Origin: UBA3907 sp033810155
GTDB lineage: Bacteria; Bacillota; Sulfobacillia; Fermentithermobacillales; Fermentithermobacillaceae
Direction: 5' to 3'
NCBI GenBank assembly: GCA_033810155.1
Contig: JAPXKJ010000010.1
Coordinates: 1-33,969, forward strand
DNA length: 33,969 nt
Of this stretch, positions 1 to 6,906 are shown one piece after another. Each line of letters begins with the position of its first letter. The first letter of the stretch is position 1. The notes below the pieces were generated by a model, which was not told the DNA's origin, did no database searches, and was given only the letters and a program-made list of their open reading frames with translations. The position numbers were made by a program, and so were the translations under genes.

Positions 1-369
1 GTCCCAGAAAAAGGCAATCTTCACCCTAGAAGTATTGGCACCTTTCCGCGCTTGCTTGGAACATACGTGCGCGAAATGAAGGTCTTGAGCATGGAGGAAG
101 CCATCCGCAAATCTACCTCCTTGCCTGCTCGAAAAATCGGTATCACTAATAGAGGAATTATACAAAAAGGATATATGGCAGATCTCGTTATCTTCGATCC
201 ATCAAAGATAAAGGACATGAGCACCTATGAAGATCCGTGGCAATACCCGCAAGGAATAGAATGGGTGTTTGTAAATGGTGTCCCTGTTATTAAAGAACAA
301 ACGGTTACAGGAAACCGACCAGGGACTGCTCTTAGGAACCAGGTACGCACCGTCAATGGTCTTGGATAA
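1..369 (+). CDS. N-acyl-D-amino-acid deacylase (D-aminoacylase), 3' end only
   Basis: The reading frame is open from the first base of the window, so the 5' part of the gene is missing. The 122 visible residues match the C-terminal end of D-aminoacylases, metal-dependent amidohydrolases that release D-amino acids from N-acyl-D-amino acids. Visible family features are HPRSIGTFPRLLG near the start, MEEAIRKSTSLPARKIG, GYMADLVIFDP and the closing WVFVNGVPVIKEQTVTGNRPG. The last three belong to the helical end and beta-sandwich typical of the composite amidohydrolase domain. The metal-binding residues lie upstream of the window and cannot be checked. A probable promoter for the next gene follows 12 bases after the stop, so this is likely the last gene of its transcript. 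Confidence 0.88.
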   Translation, partial: VPEKGNLHPRSIGTFPRLLGTYVREMKVLSMEEAIRKSTSLPARKIGITNRGIIQKGYMADLVIFDPSKIKDMSTYEDPWQYPQGIEWVFVNGVPVIKEQTVTGNRPGTALRNQVRTVNGLG

Positions 370-381
370 TTTTGAATTCGC

Positions 382-411
382 TTGACTTGAGTTGAACTTT
401 AGCAGGATAAT
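382..411 (+). promoter_or_regulatory. Probable sigma-A promoter for the small gene at 462
   Basis: TTGACT at 382-387 and GATAAT at 406-411 are separated by 18 bases. Each box matches the consensus at five of six positions. The pair lies between the D-aminoacylase stop and the next start codon, in the correct orientation. Confidence 0.55.
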
Positions 412-461
412 AGTCAATGTGGCGAGGAGTGCCTATAGTCCACAGAAAGGAGGATAAAGGC

Positions 462-734
462 ATGAGAGGAAAAGTCACTGTTGACTATACAGGTAGGTTG
501 CCTGAAGATCTTCTTAGTACAATCTCAGAGCTCATTGGAGATGTGAAGATTGAGAAAGTGGATCCTCTTGTTCTGAAGCATGACTACAGTGTAGACAGCC
601 TGTTGAACCTGGTTCTTGGTCTTATCAGCTTGAGCGATTTGGAAGTAAAGCGCGTTGAAATGGAAAGAGACGTCCCAGAAATATACGAAATAGTTACAGT
701 ACCTTTTAGTAGTGTTGCGGCCGATAGCGACTAG
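462..734 (+). CDS. Small protein of unknown function (90 aa)
   Basis: I do not recognise this family. The start at 462 is chosen because AAAGGAGG lies eight bases before it (446-453); an ATG at 417 in the same frame has no such site. The product is soluble-looking and acidic, with no signal peptide, membrane segment or cysteines. It alternates short predicted strands (KVTVDYTG, VKIEKVDP, IYEIVTVPF) with a hydrophobic helix (LLNLVLGLISLS), which suggests a compact alpha/beta fold. It has its own candidate promoter and is followed by a strong palindromic hairpin, so it is probably a single-gene transcript. Confidence is high that it is a gene; its function is unknown. Confidence 0.75.
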   Translation: MRGKVTVDYTGRLPEDLLSTISELIGDVKIEKVDPLVLKHDYSVDSLLNLVLGLISLSDLEVKRVEMERDVPEIYEIVTVPFSSVAADSD

Positions 735-776
735 CAACAGACGATCAATCAAGCAAGATTGTGAATCTGACATGAA

Positions 777-802
777 GCCGGACAGATCTAGATCTGTCCG
801 GC
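777..802. terminator. Perfect 26-base palindrome, probable bidirectional terminator
   Basis: Bases 777-802 form a perfect palindrome that can fold into an 11-bp stem with a CTAG loop. It lies between two convergent stop codons (734 plus, 812 minus). The plus side is followed by a pyrimidine-rich but not pure T stretch (CACTTTCTTTCT), so termination is likely but not textbook. Confidence 0.6.
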
Positions 803-811
803 ACTTTCTTT

Positions 812-1864
812 CTAATTACTTTCCACAGGGAATCTGTCGCTATAAGCAGCTCTCAATGCGAGGGGAGAAAACACGCCCCGATCGGTTACTATCGCAGATA
901 TAAGTGTTGGAGGAGTTATGTCGAAAGCAGGATAATACCCGCCTACTCCGGGTGCGCCGGTCCTTACACCCCTACAGTAAAGCACCTCATCAGGGTCTCT
1001 TTCTTCAATCGTTATACCCGAAGCGTCGGGAGTAAACACCTGAGGACCATCGTATCCCAATACAATGAACGGGATCTTATGGTATCCGGCACATATTGCA
1101 TACTGATAGGTACCTATCTTGTTTGCTATATGGCCGTCCATAGTGATCCTGTCACAGGCAGTTATAAGCTTTTGGATCTTTCCTTGCCACATAAGAAGAG
1201 CGCCCATGTTGTCGGTAATTATCTTTGTCTCTACTCCGAGTTTGGAGACGGATTGAGCTGTTAATCTAGCACCCTGAAGATAGGGGCGGGTTTCGCTGCA
1301 ATACACCGCTACCTCCTTCCCCTGCTTCCCGACTTCATCCAGCATGTAAATAAGTGCGCCTCCAGGGTAACAATGAGTTAGGATGCCATCCCCATCGTCT
1401 ATGAGAGTCGCAGCGAAGTACCCACAGCGCCTTGTGATCAGGTCGTCTTCCTCCATCAACCTCTCTACTTCTTTTACGATAGCAGTAGCAGGATCCATGT
1501 TTTTTGCCCGAGCTTTTACGCAGATCGAAACCAGCTTATCTACAAGCGGAATCAGATACTCTCCTGTAGGGCGTGTCCTCTTTAATCTTTCGCCGGCTAT
1601 CTCAATGCTCCTATCAAACTCCGGTTGCGGAAGGTAATCGAATGTCCGAGCAGCCAGAGCAAGTCCTAACCCCGCAGCAAAAGCCACGCTTCCGGCCCCC
1701 TGAATGACCATTTCTTCTATGGCGGCCGCAACCTCCTCATAGGATGAGTAAGTCTGCCAGACCTCTTCCTCAGGATAACGCCTTCTGTCTAACATAGTCA
1801 CTTTGTCATCTTTATACTTGAGCGTATTTGAAGTGCGTACCAATATCGCATCCTGAAGCCCCAT
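812..1864 (-). CDS. MtnA/eIF2B-alpha-like sugar-phosphate isomerase, divergent
   Basis: The product (350 aa) has the full fold and length of methylthioribose-1-phosphate isomerases, which convert an aldose-1-phosphate to a ketose-1-phosphate. Catalytic landmarks are present: Cys165 in ILTHCYPGG, SETRPYLQGARLT, TDNMGALLM, Asp238 in CDRITMDG, ANKIGTY, and IEERDPDEV followed by GVRTGAPGVGGYYPAFDITP. Two substrate-side motifs differ from MtnA: the usual RGAP is QGAG at residues 55-58, and RPTAVNL is RPTGEYL. The substrate is therefore doubtful. The start at 1864 is chosen because GGAGGG precedes it at good spacing (1871-1878); an upstream in-frame ATG at 1918 has no site. The gene follows ribU by 59 bases with no visible terminator, so it should share the FMN-riboswitch transcript. 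Confidence 0.85.
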   Translation of the reverse strand: MGLQDAILVRTSNTLKYKDDKVTMLDRRRYPEEEVWQTYSSYEEVAAAIEEMVIQGAGSVAFAAGLGLALAARTFDYLPQPEFDRSIEIAGERLKRTRPTGEYLIPLVDKLVSICVKARAKNMDPATAIVKEVERLMEEDDLITRRCGYFAATLIDDGDGILTHCYPGGALIYMLDEVGKQGKEVAVYCSETRPYLQGARLTAQSVSKLGVETKIITDNMGALLMWQGKIQKLITACDRITMDGHIANKIGTYQYAICAGYHKIPFIVLGYDGPQVFTPDASGITIEERDPDEVLYCRGVRTGAPGVGGYYPAFDITPPTLISAIVTDRGVFSPLALRAAYSDRFPVESN

Positions 1865-1923
1865 CGCAGACCCTCCTACTATGCGGCGCAAAATCACCTG
1901 CTGCACCCAAATCTCCATGAATA

Positions 1924-2586
1924 TTATCTGTGAAGTACCGGTGAAACCTTCTTGTACACCAGTATAGTTATGATAGATACCACAATCCCCTTGAGCAAAT
2001 TAAAAGGTAACACTGCATAGAGCATCAAAGTCTTGTAATCCACAACAAAACCGTTGACCTTGCTGCCCATCTCGATAAGATTCTTCACTTCCCAGCCAAA
2101 AACCTTCGCATACAGAGGAAACATCACGAAATAGTTGTTTAGGGTTGCAAAAGCAGCCATAACGAGAACCCCTATTATTAACGACAACACCGCGTTTTTA
2201 AAGGTCTTCTTCTTTTGATATACATACCCGCACGTATAGGCAAATACGCTGCCTATTAGAAAATTCGTCAACTCGCCTATCCCGTTCGTCGTGGAGCCCT
2301 CCATCGCAAAATTCAGGATGTTCTTGATAAGCTCCACCCATACACCAGTCGCAGGACCCATGGCAAAAGAACCCAACAACGCAGGCACACCCGAGATATC
2401 GAGTTTCAAAAAAACCGGAGCGAACCATACTGGCGAATCAAGAAACATAAGAACAAATGCAATTACTCCTAACACTGCGATTTTGACCAAGGCATTCGTC
2501 GACAAACGCCCTTTAGTCACTTCTGCGCTGCGGGTGCCACCTGCTTTTTCGGGTCTTGTTGCAGCATCTTCAACACTGTCTCTCAT
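1924..2586 (-). CDS. ribU: RibU, substrate-binding (S) subunit of an ECF riboflavin transporter
   Basis: This membrane protein (220 aa) captures riboflavin and imports it together with the shared ECF energising module, which is not in this window. About six hydrophobic segments follow a 30-residue charged N-terminus. Family-typical stretches include VKIAVLGVIAFVLMFL, FAPVFLKLDISGVPALLG, GPATGVWVELIKNIL, NYFVMFPLYAKVFG and AVLPFNLLKGIVVSIIT. The ATG at 2586 is supported by AGGAGGG six bases upstream (2593-2599). The identification is strongly backed by the FMN riboswitch and terminator directly in front of the gene, which is the classic arrangement for ribU. It is the first gene of a two-gene operon with the MtnA-like isomerase. 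Confidence 0.93.
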   Translation of the reverse strand: MRDSVEDAATRPEKAGGTRSAEVTKGRLSTNALVKIAVLGVIAFVLMFLDSPVWFAPVFLKLDISGVPALLGSFAMGPATGVWVELIKNILNFAMEGSTTNGIGELTNFLIGSVFAYTCGYVYQKKKTFKNAVLSLIIGVLVMAAFATLNNYFVMFPLYAKVFGWEVKNLIEMGSKVNGFVVDYKTLMLYAVLPFNLLKGIVVSIITILVYKKVSPVLHR

Positions 2587-2634
2587 CTAACTCCCTCCTA
2601 ATGACTTCTCATCTGAGGCGGAGGCGAAGGAACT

Positions 2635-2664
2635 CACAAAAAAACCCGAAGACTAGGCTTCGGG
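2635..2664 (-). terminator. Riboswitch-controlled intrinsic terminator before ribU
   Basis: On the minus strand CCCGAAG (2664-2658) pairs with CTTCGGG (2651-2645), followed directly by a run of seven or more T. It lies between the FMN aptamer and the ribU start. This fits premature termination when FMN is bound, the known mechanism for this riboswitch class. Confidence 0.85.
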
Positions 2665-2689
2665 GTATACGATTCTCTATGAGTTCCGC

Positions 2690-2801
2690 ATCTTCTCCCA
2701 TCCAGACTTTTACTGTCGGCCCTGGAATTCCACCAGGTCAGCATCAACTAACAGCTCGCGGGCTATACCGCCGGTGAGGAATTGCACCTCGCCCCGAAGA
2801 T
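2690..2801 (-). promoter_or_regulatory. FMN riboswitch (RFN element) controlling ribU
   Basis: The minus strand carries the conserved RFN landmarks in order: ATCTTCGGGGCGAGGTG, AATTCCTCACCGGCGGTA, AGCCCGCGAGC, a variable arm, then CCGACAGTAAAAGTCTGGAT and GGGAGAAGAT. The two ends (ATCTTC and GAAGAT) close the P1 stem. The single visible difference from common sequences is TATAGCCC in place of TAAAGCCC. It is followed by a T-run terminator and the ribU gene. Confidence 0.96.
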
Positions 2802-2815
2802 ACTTCTTGTATCCA

Positions 2816-2844
2816 ATGTTGAACCAAGTTACGATGGATGTCAA
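2816..2844 (-). promoter_or_regulatory. Possible promoter of the ribU operon
   Basis: A perfect TTGACA lies at 2844-2839 on the minus strand. Seventeen bases later is CAACAT (2821-2816), a weak -10 box. It would start transcription just ahead of the aptamer. The -35 is convincing, the -10 is not. Confidence 0.45.
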
Positions 2845-2872
2845 CTATCCCTCGCCACTTTCCTTCGTCTAC

Positions 2873-2901
2873 TTTACTTTTTGCTAGGAACTTGATATAT
2901 T
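2873..2901 (+). promoter_or_regulatory. Probable promoter of serS
   Basis: TTTACT (2873-2878) and TATATT (2896-2901) are separated by 17 bases and would start transcription near 2908, at the beginning of the T-box leader. It points away from the ribU promoter, about 30 bases away. Confidence 0.6.
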
Positions 2902-2904
2902 TTC

Positions 2905-3170
2905 CCAAAGCCGATGAAAGGGACATGTCGTCTCCTGACACGCTATAGAGAGTCGCCGAAAGGTGCAAGGCGATGCGTTGAAGCAGATGATAGCACCCTG
3001 GAGGTGCAGGCAGAACGATTTGTGGTGCGTCTGCACTCATTTCAATTATGCTATGCCGGTTTCTACCGTTATATGGAGATGAGGTTTCGGGTGTTTTCGC
3101 CCGGAATGAATCTTGGTGGCACCACGGGAGCAGTTGAGTCTCGTCCTTGAGACGTACTGCTCCTTTTTTA
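2905..3170 (+). promoter_or_regulatory. Serine T-box leader of serS
   Basis: The leader holds the recognisable T-box parts. Stem I has GATGAAAGGG near its start, then AGAGAGTCGCCGAAAGGTG in the distal part. AGC, a serine codon, sits at 2992-2994 in the context GATAGCACCCTGGAG, where the specifier codon is expected. The T-box core CTTGGTGGCACCACGG is at 3112-3127 and is followed by a terminator. Known logic: uncharged tRNA-Ser stabilises the antiterminator and lets serS be transcribed. The AGC specifier assignment is made by eye, but it agrees with the downstream gene. Confidence 0.92.
3127..3169 (+). terminator. T-box-controlled terminator before serS
   Basis: GGAGCAGT (3127-3134) pairs with ACTGCTCC (3156-3163), an inner GTCTC/GAGAC stem extends it, and six T follow (3164-3169). 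The 5' arm overlaps the sequence needed for the T-box antiterminator. Confidence 0.9.
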
Positions 3171-3199
3171 ATATAGACTGATTAAGGAGGTATGAAACT

Positions 3200-4477
3200 A
3201 TGTTCGATGTTGAGTTAATACGCCAGGACCGAAAATCGGTTGAGGATATGCTGAGAAGACGAAAGGTCCAAGCACCGCTTGACAAAATACTATCTCTCGA
3301 CGATAGAAGGCTCACCCTTGTAAGAAAAATCAATCAGATGCGCGAGCAAAGAAACAAGATCACCGAGAGCATACCTAAATGCTCCGATGCAACCGAGAAA
3401 AAGGCGCTCATTGAGTCGAACCGAAAGTTGCGCCAAAGTATTTTGGAGTTAGAAGAAGATCTAAGGCAGACCGAGACGGAGCTGAATGAACTACTGCTCA
3501 ATATGCCAAACATGATAGCACCTGACGTGCCGTATGGAGAAGATGACTCGGAGAACGTTGAGATAAAAAGGTGGGGAACCCCACGAGATTTCGGGTTTAC
3601 ACCGCTTGATCATGTAGATGTGGGCGAAAGGCTCTGTGCGATAGATATCGCACGAGGTACGAAAATCATGGGTTCGCGAGGCTACTTATTGAAATCAGAC
3701 GCCGTGCATCTTGAATTCGCCCTGGTGCGTTTTGCCCTAGACATCCTAGAACCCGAAGGGTTCGTGCCGATTATTCCGCCGGTTATGGTAAGAGAAGAGA
3801 TTTTGCTGGGGACAAGACACTACCCATTCTTCAAAGATCAGATCTACAGGATTGAAGGGGAAAACCTGGGACTCGTAGGCACGTCAGAAATCCCGCTGGC
3901 TGCTATTCACGCAGACGAACTGCTCTCTGAAGACGATCTGCCGGTCAAATACGCAGGTTTCTCGCCATGTTACAGAACCGAGGTCGGAAGCGGTGGCAAA
4001 GATATCAGAGGATTAATGAGAGTACATCAGTTCGATAAAGTGGAGATGTTTATCTTCTCGGAACCGTCTAAGTCAGAAGAAATGCATGAGTACATCCTTG
4101 CGTTGGAAGAACAAATCTACCAGGCCCTTGAGATCCCCTATCGGGTTGTAAAAATATGTACGGGAGACCTAGGTCCTATTGCCTACAAGAAATATGATAT
4201 TGAGTTCTGGCGGCCATATGAGGGGATATACAGGGAAATAACATCATGCAGCAATTGCACAGACTTTCAAGCAAGAGGTCTTAACGTAAGGTACCGGCCA
4301 AAAGATGGCGGCAGAACACAATTTGTTCATACGCTCAATGGAACAGCGATTGCTATAAGTAGAACTCTGGTAGCTATATTCGAGAATTATCAGCAAAGAG
4401 ACGGAAGTGTAGTCATTCCAAGCGTACTGCGCAAGTATATGCCCGGCGAAAAAGAAGTAATTCTCCCGGTTGATTAG
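3200..4477 (+). CDS. serS: Seryl-tRNA synthetase
   Basis: This cytoplasmic enzyme (425 aa, the normal family length) charges tRNA-Ser with serine. The first 100 residues form the charged tRNA-binding coiled-coil arm (from RKINQMREQRNKITE to QTETELNELLLNMPN). The class II catalytic core follows: motif 1 around LVRFALDILEPEGFVPI, VGTSEIPLAA, motif 2 as FSPCYRTEVGSGGKDIRG and VHQFDKVEMF (about residues 254-285), and motif 3 as TLNGTAIAISRTLVAIFENY (about 378-398). The ATG is nine bases after AGGAGG. The gene is single, controlled by its T-box leader, and ends in a strong hairpin. Confidence 0.98.
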   Translation: MFDVELIRQDRKSVEDMLRRRKVQAPLDKILSLDDRRLTLVRKINQMREQRNKITESIPKCSDATEKKALIESNRKLRQSILELEEDLRQTETELNELLLNMPNMIAPDVPYGEDDSENVEIKRWGTPRDFGFTPLDHVDVGERLCAIDIARGTKIMGSRGYLLKSDAVHLEFALVRFALDILEPEGFVPIIPPVMVREEILLGTRHYPFFKDQIYRIEGENLGLVGTSEIPLAAIHADELLSEDDLPVKYAGFSPCYRTEVGSGGKDIRGLMRVHQFDKVEMFIFSEPSKSEEMHEYILALEEQIYQALEIPYRVVKICTGDLGPIAYKKYDIEFWRPYEGIYREITSCSNCTDFQARGLNVRYRPKDGGRTQFVHTLNGTAIAISRTLVAIFENYQQRDGSVVIPSVLRKYMPGEKEVILPVD

Positions 4478-4480
4478 CGA

Positions 4481-4516
4481 AACCAAGGAGGGGACCGCTG
4501 TCTCCCCTCCTTGGTT
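4481..4516. terminator. Bidirectional terminator hairpin after serS
   Basis: AACCAAGGAGGGGA (4481-4494) and TCCCCTCCTTGGTT (4503-4516) form a perfect 14-bp stem with an 8-base loop between convergent genes. Neither side has a long T run. Confidence 0.75.
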
Positions 4517-4534
4517 CTACCCTTAATCTCTGCT

Positions 4535-5080
4535 CTACTCCACAAAAACGGCAGAATACCAGTTCACCGGGTCATTTTCACTCTTGAGCGTATCTATAGG
4601 TAGACCAAATTTTCTTACCGTCTTGAATACATCTATCCCTACGCTGTGAAATGCAGGACGGGCTTTCTTGGGGTTAATACACGGACCCCCGTGAAAACCT
4701 GCACACTCCCTGCAAAGTGCACAATCGCTCATTGAAAACGCAAAATAATACCCCTTGAGAAAAGCCTCTCTTTCAAGGGCAAAAGATACATCCTGGGATA
4801 CGCGTTTATCTTGGGAGTGTACTATCACACCCCATGAATACCTCTTGAGCACCTGCTCGTATTCCCAAGGCTTAAGTGATCCTGGCCTGGAAGGGCACGT
4901 GTGCCCAAAACCCCAATCGGCGCAGCCAAACGCGCACTTCAATATGGTTCTTGGATCAAACACGATATCCTCAATACTGAACTGTACTGCATCATCCGCG
5001 CCCATATGCAGAGCCATGTTAACCAGGTGCTGACCGAAGTCTGAACCCGTGCGGTCTATATCCTTATCTGAGATAGTCAC
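4535..5080 (-). CDS. DUF2284-type cysteine-rich, predicted metal-binding protein
   Basis: The 181-residue product matches the DUF2284 family of uncharacterised cysteine-rich proteins found mainly in anaerobes. Visible cysteines form two groups: Cys49, Cys53 and Cys62 (KCAFGCADWGFGHTCPS), and Cys120, Cys123, Cys126 and Cys134 (SDCALCRECAGFHGGPC). The second group resembles a ferredoxin-like iron-sulfur ligand set. There is no signal peptide. The start is GTG at 5080, because AAGGAGG lies eight bases upstream (5089-5095); a TTG at 5098 in the same frame would overlap that site. It is divergent from the superoxide reductase gene, with about 230 bases between. The biochemical role is unknown. Confidence 0.85.
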   Translation of the reverse strand: MTISDKDIDRTGSDFGQHLVNMALHMGADDAVQFSIEDIVFDPRTILKCAFGCADWGFGHTCPSRPGSLKPWEYEQVLKRYSWGVIVHSQDKRVSQDVSFALEREAFLKGYYFAFSMSDCALCRECAGFHGGPCINPKKARPAFHSVGIDVFKTVRKFGLPIDTLKSENDPVNWYSAVFVE

Positions 5081-5226
5081 GCATCTGCCTCCTTCCAACG
5101 ATTCATATCATTTCTAAGTACCATTCTTTGCGCGATATGTCCTGCCTCTAGTATGCCAAACAGAATCAGATTTACACAAATGGGAACACATCCTCACTAG
5201 CATTGATCGCCCTTTTATGAGAAACT

Positions 5227-5257
5227 TTGTTTAGTAGACGTCCAAAAAACTAAACAA
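5227..5257. promoter_or_regulatory. Inverted repeat upstream of superoxide reductase, candidate operator
   Basis: TTGTTTAGT (5227-5235) and ACTAAACAA (5249-5257) are perfect 9-base inverted arms with a 13-base spacer, 53 bases before the dfx start. The AT-rich sequence and lack of a T run argue against a terminator. A regulator-binding site is plausible; which regulator is unknown. Confidence 0.45.
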
Positions 5258-5310
5258 TTTCCTTGGGATCGGTTCCAATACCAAAACAAAACTATGCGGG
5301 GGGTATTGAA

Positions 5311-5688
5311 ATGGCCAGCGTTCATGAGATTTACAAGTGCGAAATCTGTGGGAACATCGTCAATGTCTTTCACGGCGGCAAAGGGCAACTGGTATGTTGT
5401 GGTCAACCAATGACATTACTTCAAGAAAAAACTTCTGTTGATGAGGGACTGGAGAAACATGTACCTGTACTAGAAGAAGGCGAAGTCCTTACGGTAAAAG
5501 TAGGTTCAGTAGAACACCCAATGACCGAACAGCACTATATCGAATGGATAGAAGTACAGGAAGACAACGGCAAGGTTCAGGTGAAGTTTCTCACTCCTAA
5601 CGATAAACCCGTGGCACGGTTCAGACTCTCCGGCAAACCCATAAAAGTGCGAGAATACTGCAATATTCACGGCCTTTGGAGAAACTGA
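5311..5688 (+). CDS. dfx: Desulfoferrodoxin (superoxide reductase, two-iron type)
   Basis: This 125-residue cytoplasmic protein reduces superoxide to hydrogen peroxide without making oxygen, a typical defence of anaerobes. The N-terminal rubredoxin-like centre I is complete: Cys10, Cys13, Cys29 and Cys30 (KCEICGN, VCCGQPM). The catalytic centre II is also complete: His50 in EKHVPV, His69 and His75 in EHPMTEQHYIEWI, then Cys117 and His120 in YCNIHGLW. Glu48 and Lys49 are the family's active-site pair. The ATG at 5311 has a G-rich, weak ribosome site (GGGGGG). A 9-base inverted repeat lies upstream and a terminator follows, so the gene is probably transcribed alone. Confidence 0.97.
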   Translation: MASVHEIYKCEICGNIVNVFHGGKGQLVCCGQPMTLLQEKTSVDEGLEKHVPVLEEGEVLTVKVGSVEHPMTEQHYIEWIEVQEDNGKVQVKFLTPNDKPVARFRLSGKPIKVREYCNIHGLWRN

Positions 5689-5735
5689 CCACCACAATGG
5701 CATAGCAAAAGGAATTCGTGATTCCTAAAACATCT

Positions 5736-5769
5736 GGCATAGCCGTTGGTGTTGGGCTATGCCGTTTTT
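5736..5769 (+). terminator. Intrinsic terminator of dfx
   Basis: GGCATAGCC (5736-5744) pairs perfectly with GGCTATGCC (5755-5763), followed by GTTTTTC. It is a classic rho-independent terminator, 47 bases after the dfx stop. Confidence 0.85.
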
Positions 5770-5850
5770 CATGCTCCCCCATGGGCATGATGGTAATAGA
5801 TGAGTCCCATATAGGCCCCAGGAGACGAAGAAAAACGGAGGTTCTAAGAA

Positions 5851-6867
5851 ATGAACATAAGAGGCGAAGTATTAACCGGTGCCTTAAGCAAAGCCCTTGG
5901 CACAACCATAGTCCAGGCAGAATACCAATCCCGGGAACTTCATGGCGGAACATTGGGCACTGTTAGGCTCGTTACGGGTATAGCAAAAGCTGCTTCAGGT
6001 AACAAACTGCCATACAAAATCGTCTGGAAAACGCAAAAGAAATGGGAACGATACGGTGATCCCGGTTCATGGCGCAGAGAATACGATCTTTATCAGTCGG
6101 GCCTAGATACTGCTTTCACTAGAACATTCCGCTGGCCAAAGTGCTACCATGCCGAGATAAACGACGATGAAAATGAGATACAGTTGTGGATGGAGTATAT
6201 CCACGGCGTTTCGGGTTCGAGTTTGTCCCCAGATATGTATGAGAGAGCAGCCAAGGAATTAGGGCGTTTTCAAGGCAAACTGTATTCAGAGCAACCGTCT
6301 TTCTTGAAGAACCTGACCAATATGAGTAGTGTCGATTATGTGAAGAATTATTACCTCCATTACAGGTCGTGGCCTGTAGTGTACGACTATATACGCTCGC
6401 AAGATTGTGAAATCCCCAAACATATTTGTGAAATGCTCATCGCTATTGATGAAAACTCGGATGAAGTATTTAGGCGCATTGAGAGGCTGCCTATCGTGCT
6501 CTGCCATAGGGATTTCTGGGTGGCAAACATATTCTATTTGGACGATAGCATTGTACTCATTGATTGGGATACGACCGGTTGGGGTTACCTTGGCGAGGAC
6601 ATCGCAAGCCTTATCGCTGATGAATCTGATGTGTGCCACATGGTCGAATACTATGAGAGATGTGTCCCGGCGTACTACAAAGGATTCTCAGAGTATGCGG
6701 ACATATCCCATATCACAGATAATTGCGTATACGAGCTGATTCTCCTCATGTTTGGCTATAGACTGGTTGAATGGTATATCAACGCCAATTATGAAAAGTC
6801 GCTGCATCTCAATACACTTCAAAAAATCTACGAAATGAGGAATAGTGGAACAAATCGCCAAACATAG
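5851..6867 (+). CDS. Aminoglycoside phosphotransferase-fold (APH) kinase, substrate unknown
   Basis: The 338-residue protein has the APH/choline-kinase fold. The catalytic loop is His219-Arg-Asp221 to Asn226 (CHRDFWVANIF) and the metal-binding Asp238-Trp-Asp240 lies in LIDWDTTGWG. The N-terminal lobe has LHGGTLGTVRLVTG as a likely nucleotide loop and KIVWKTQKK as a candidate ATP-lysine strand. The hinge follows at QLWMEYIHGVSG. Members phosphorylate small alcohols, sugars or drugs; nothing here fixes the substrate, and an antibiotic-resistance role should not be assumed. The ATG has GGAGG nine bases upstream. The gene stands alone, convergent with the flavoprotein gene that ends at 6907. Confidence 0.82.
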   Translation: MNIRGEVLTGALSKALGTTIVQAEYQSRELHGGTLGTVRLVTGIAKAASGNKLPYKIVWKTQKKWERYGDPGSWRREYDLYQSGLDTAFTRTFRWPKCYHAEINDDENEIQLWMEYIHGVSGSSLSPDMYERAAKELGRFQGKLYSEQPSFLKNLTNMSSVDYVKNYYLHYRSWPVVYDYIRSQDCEIPKHICEMLIAIDENSDEVFRRIERLPIVLCHRDFWVANIFYLDDSIVLIDWDTTGWGYLGEDIASLIADESDVCHMVEYYERCVPAYYKGFSEYADISHITDNCVYELILLMFGYRLVEWYINANYEKSLHLNTLQKIYEMRNSGTNRQT

Positions 6868-6906
6868 TTATATTGATGGGACAAGTCCATTATCGCATCA
6901 AAGGCG

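Noticed and set aside
1865..1918. Upstream ATG at 1918 as the start of the MtnA-like gene
   Set aside because: No ribosome site precedes it, whereas GGAGGG precedes the ATG at 1864, which also gives the normal family length.
5851..6867. Aminoglycoside-resistance gene
   Set aside because: Only the general kinase fold is visible; the family is broad and there is no mobile-element or resistance context.
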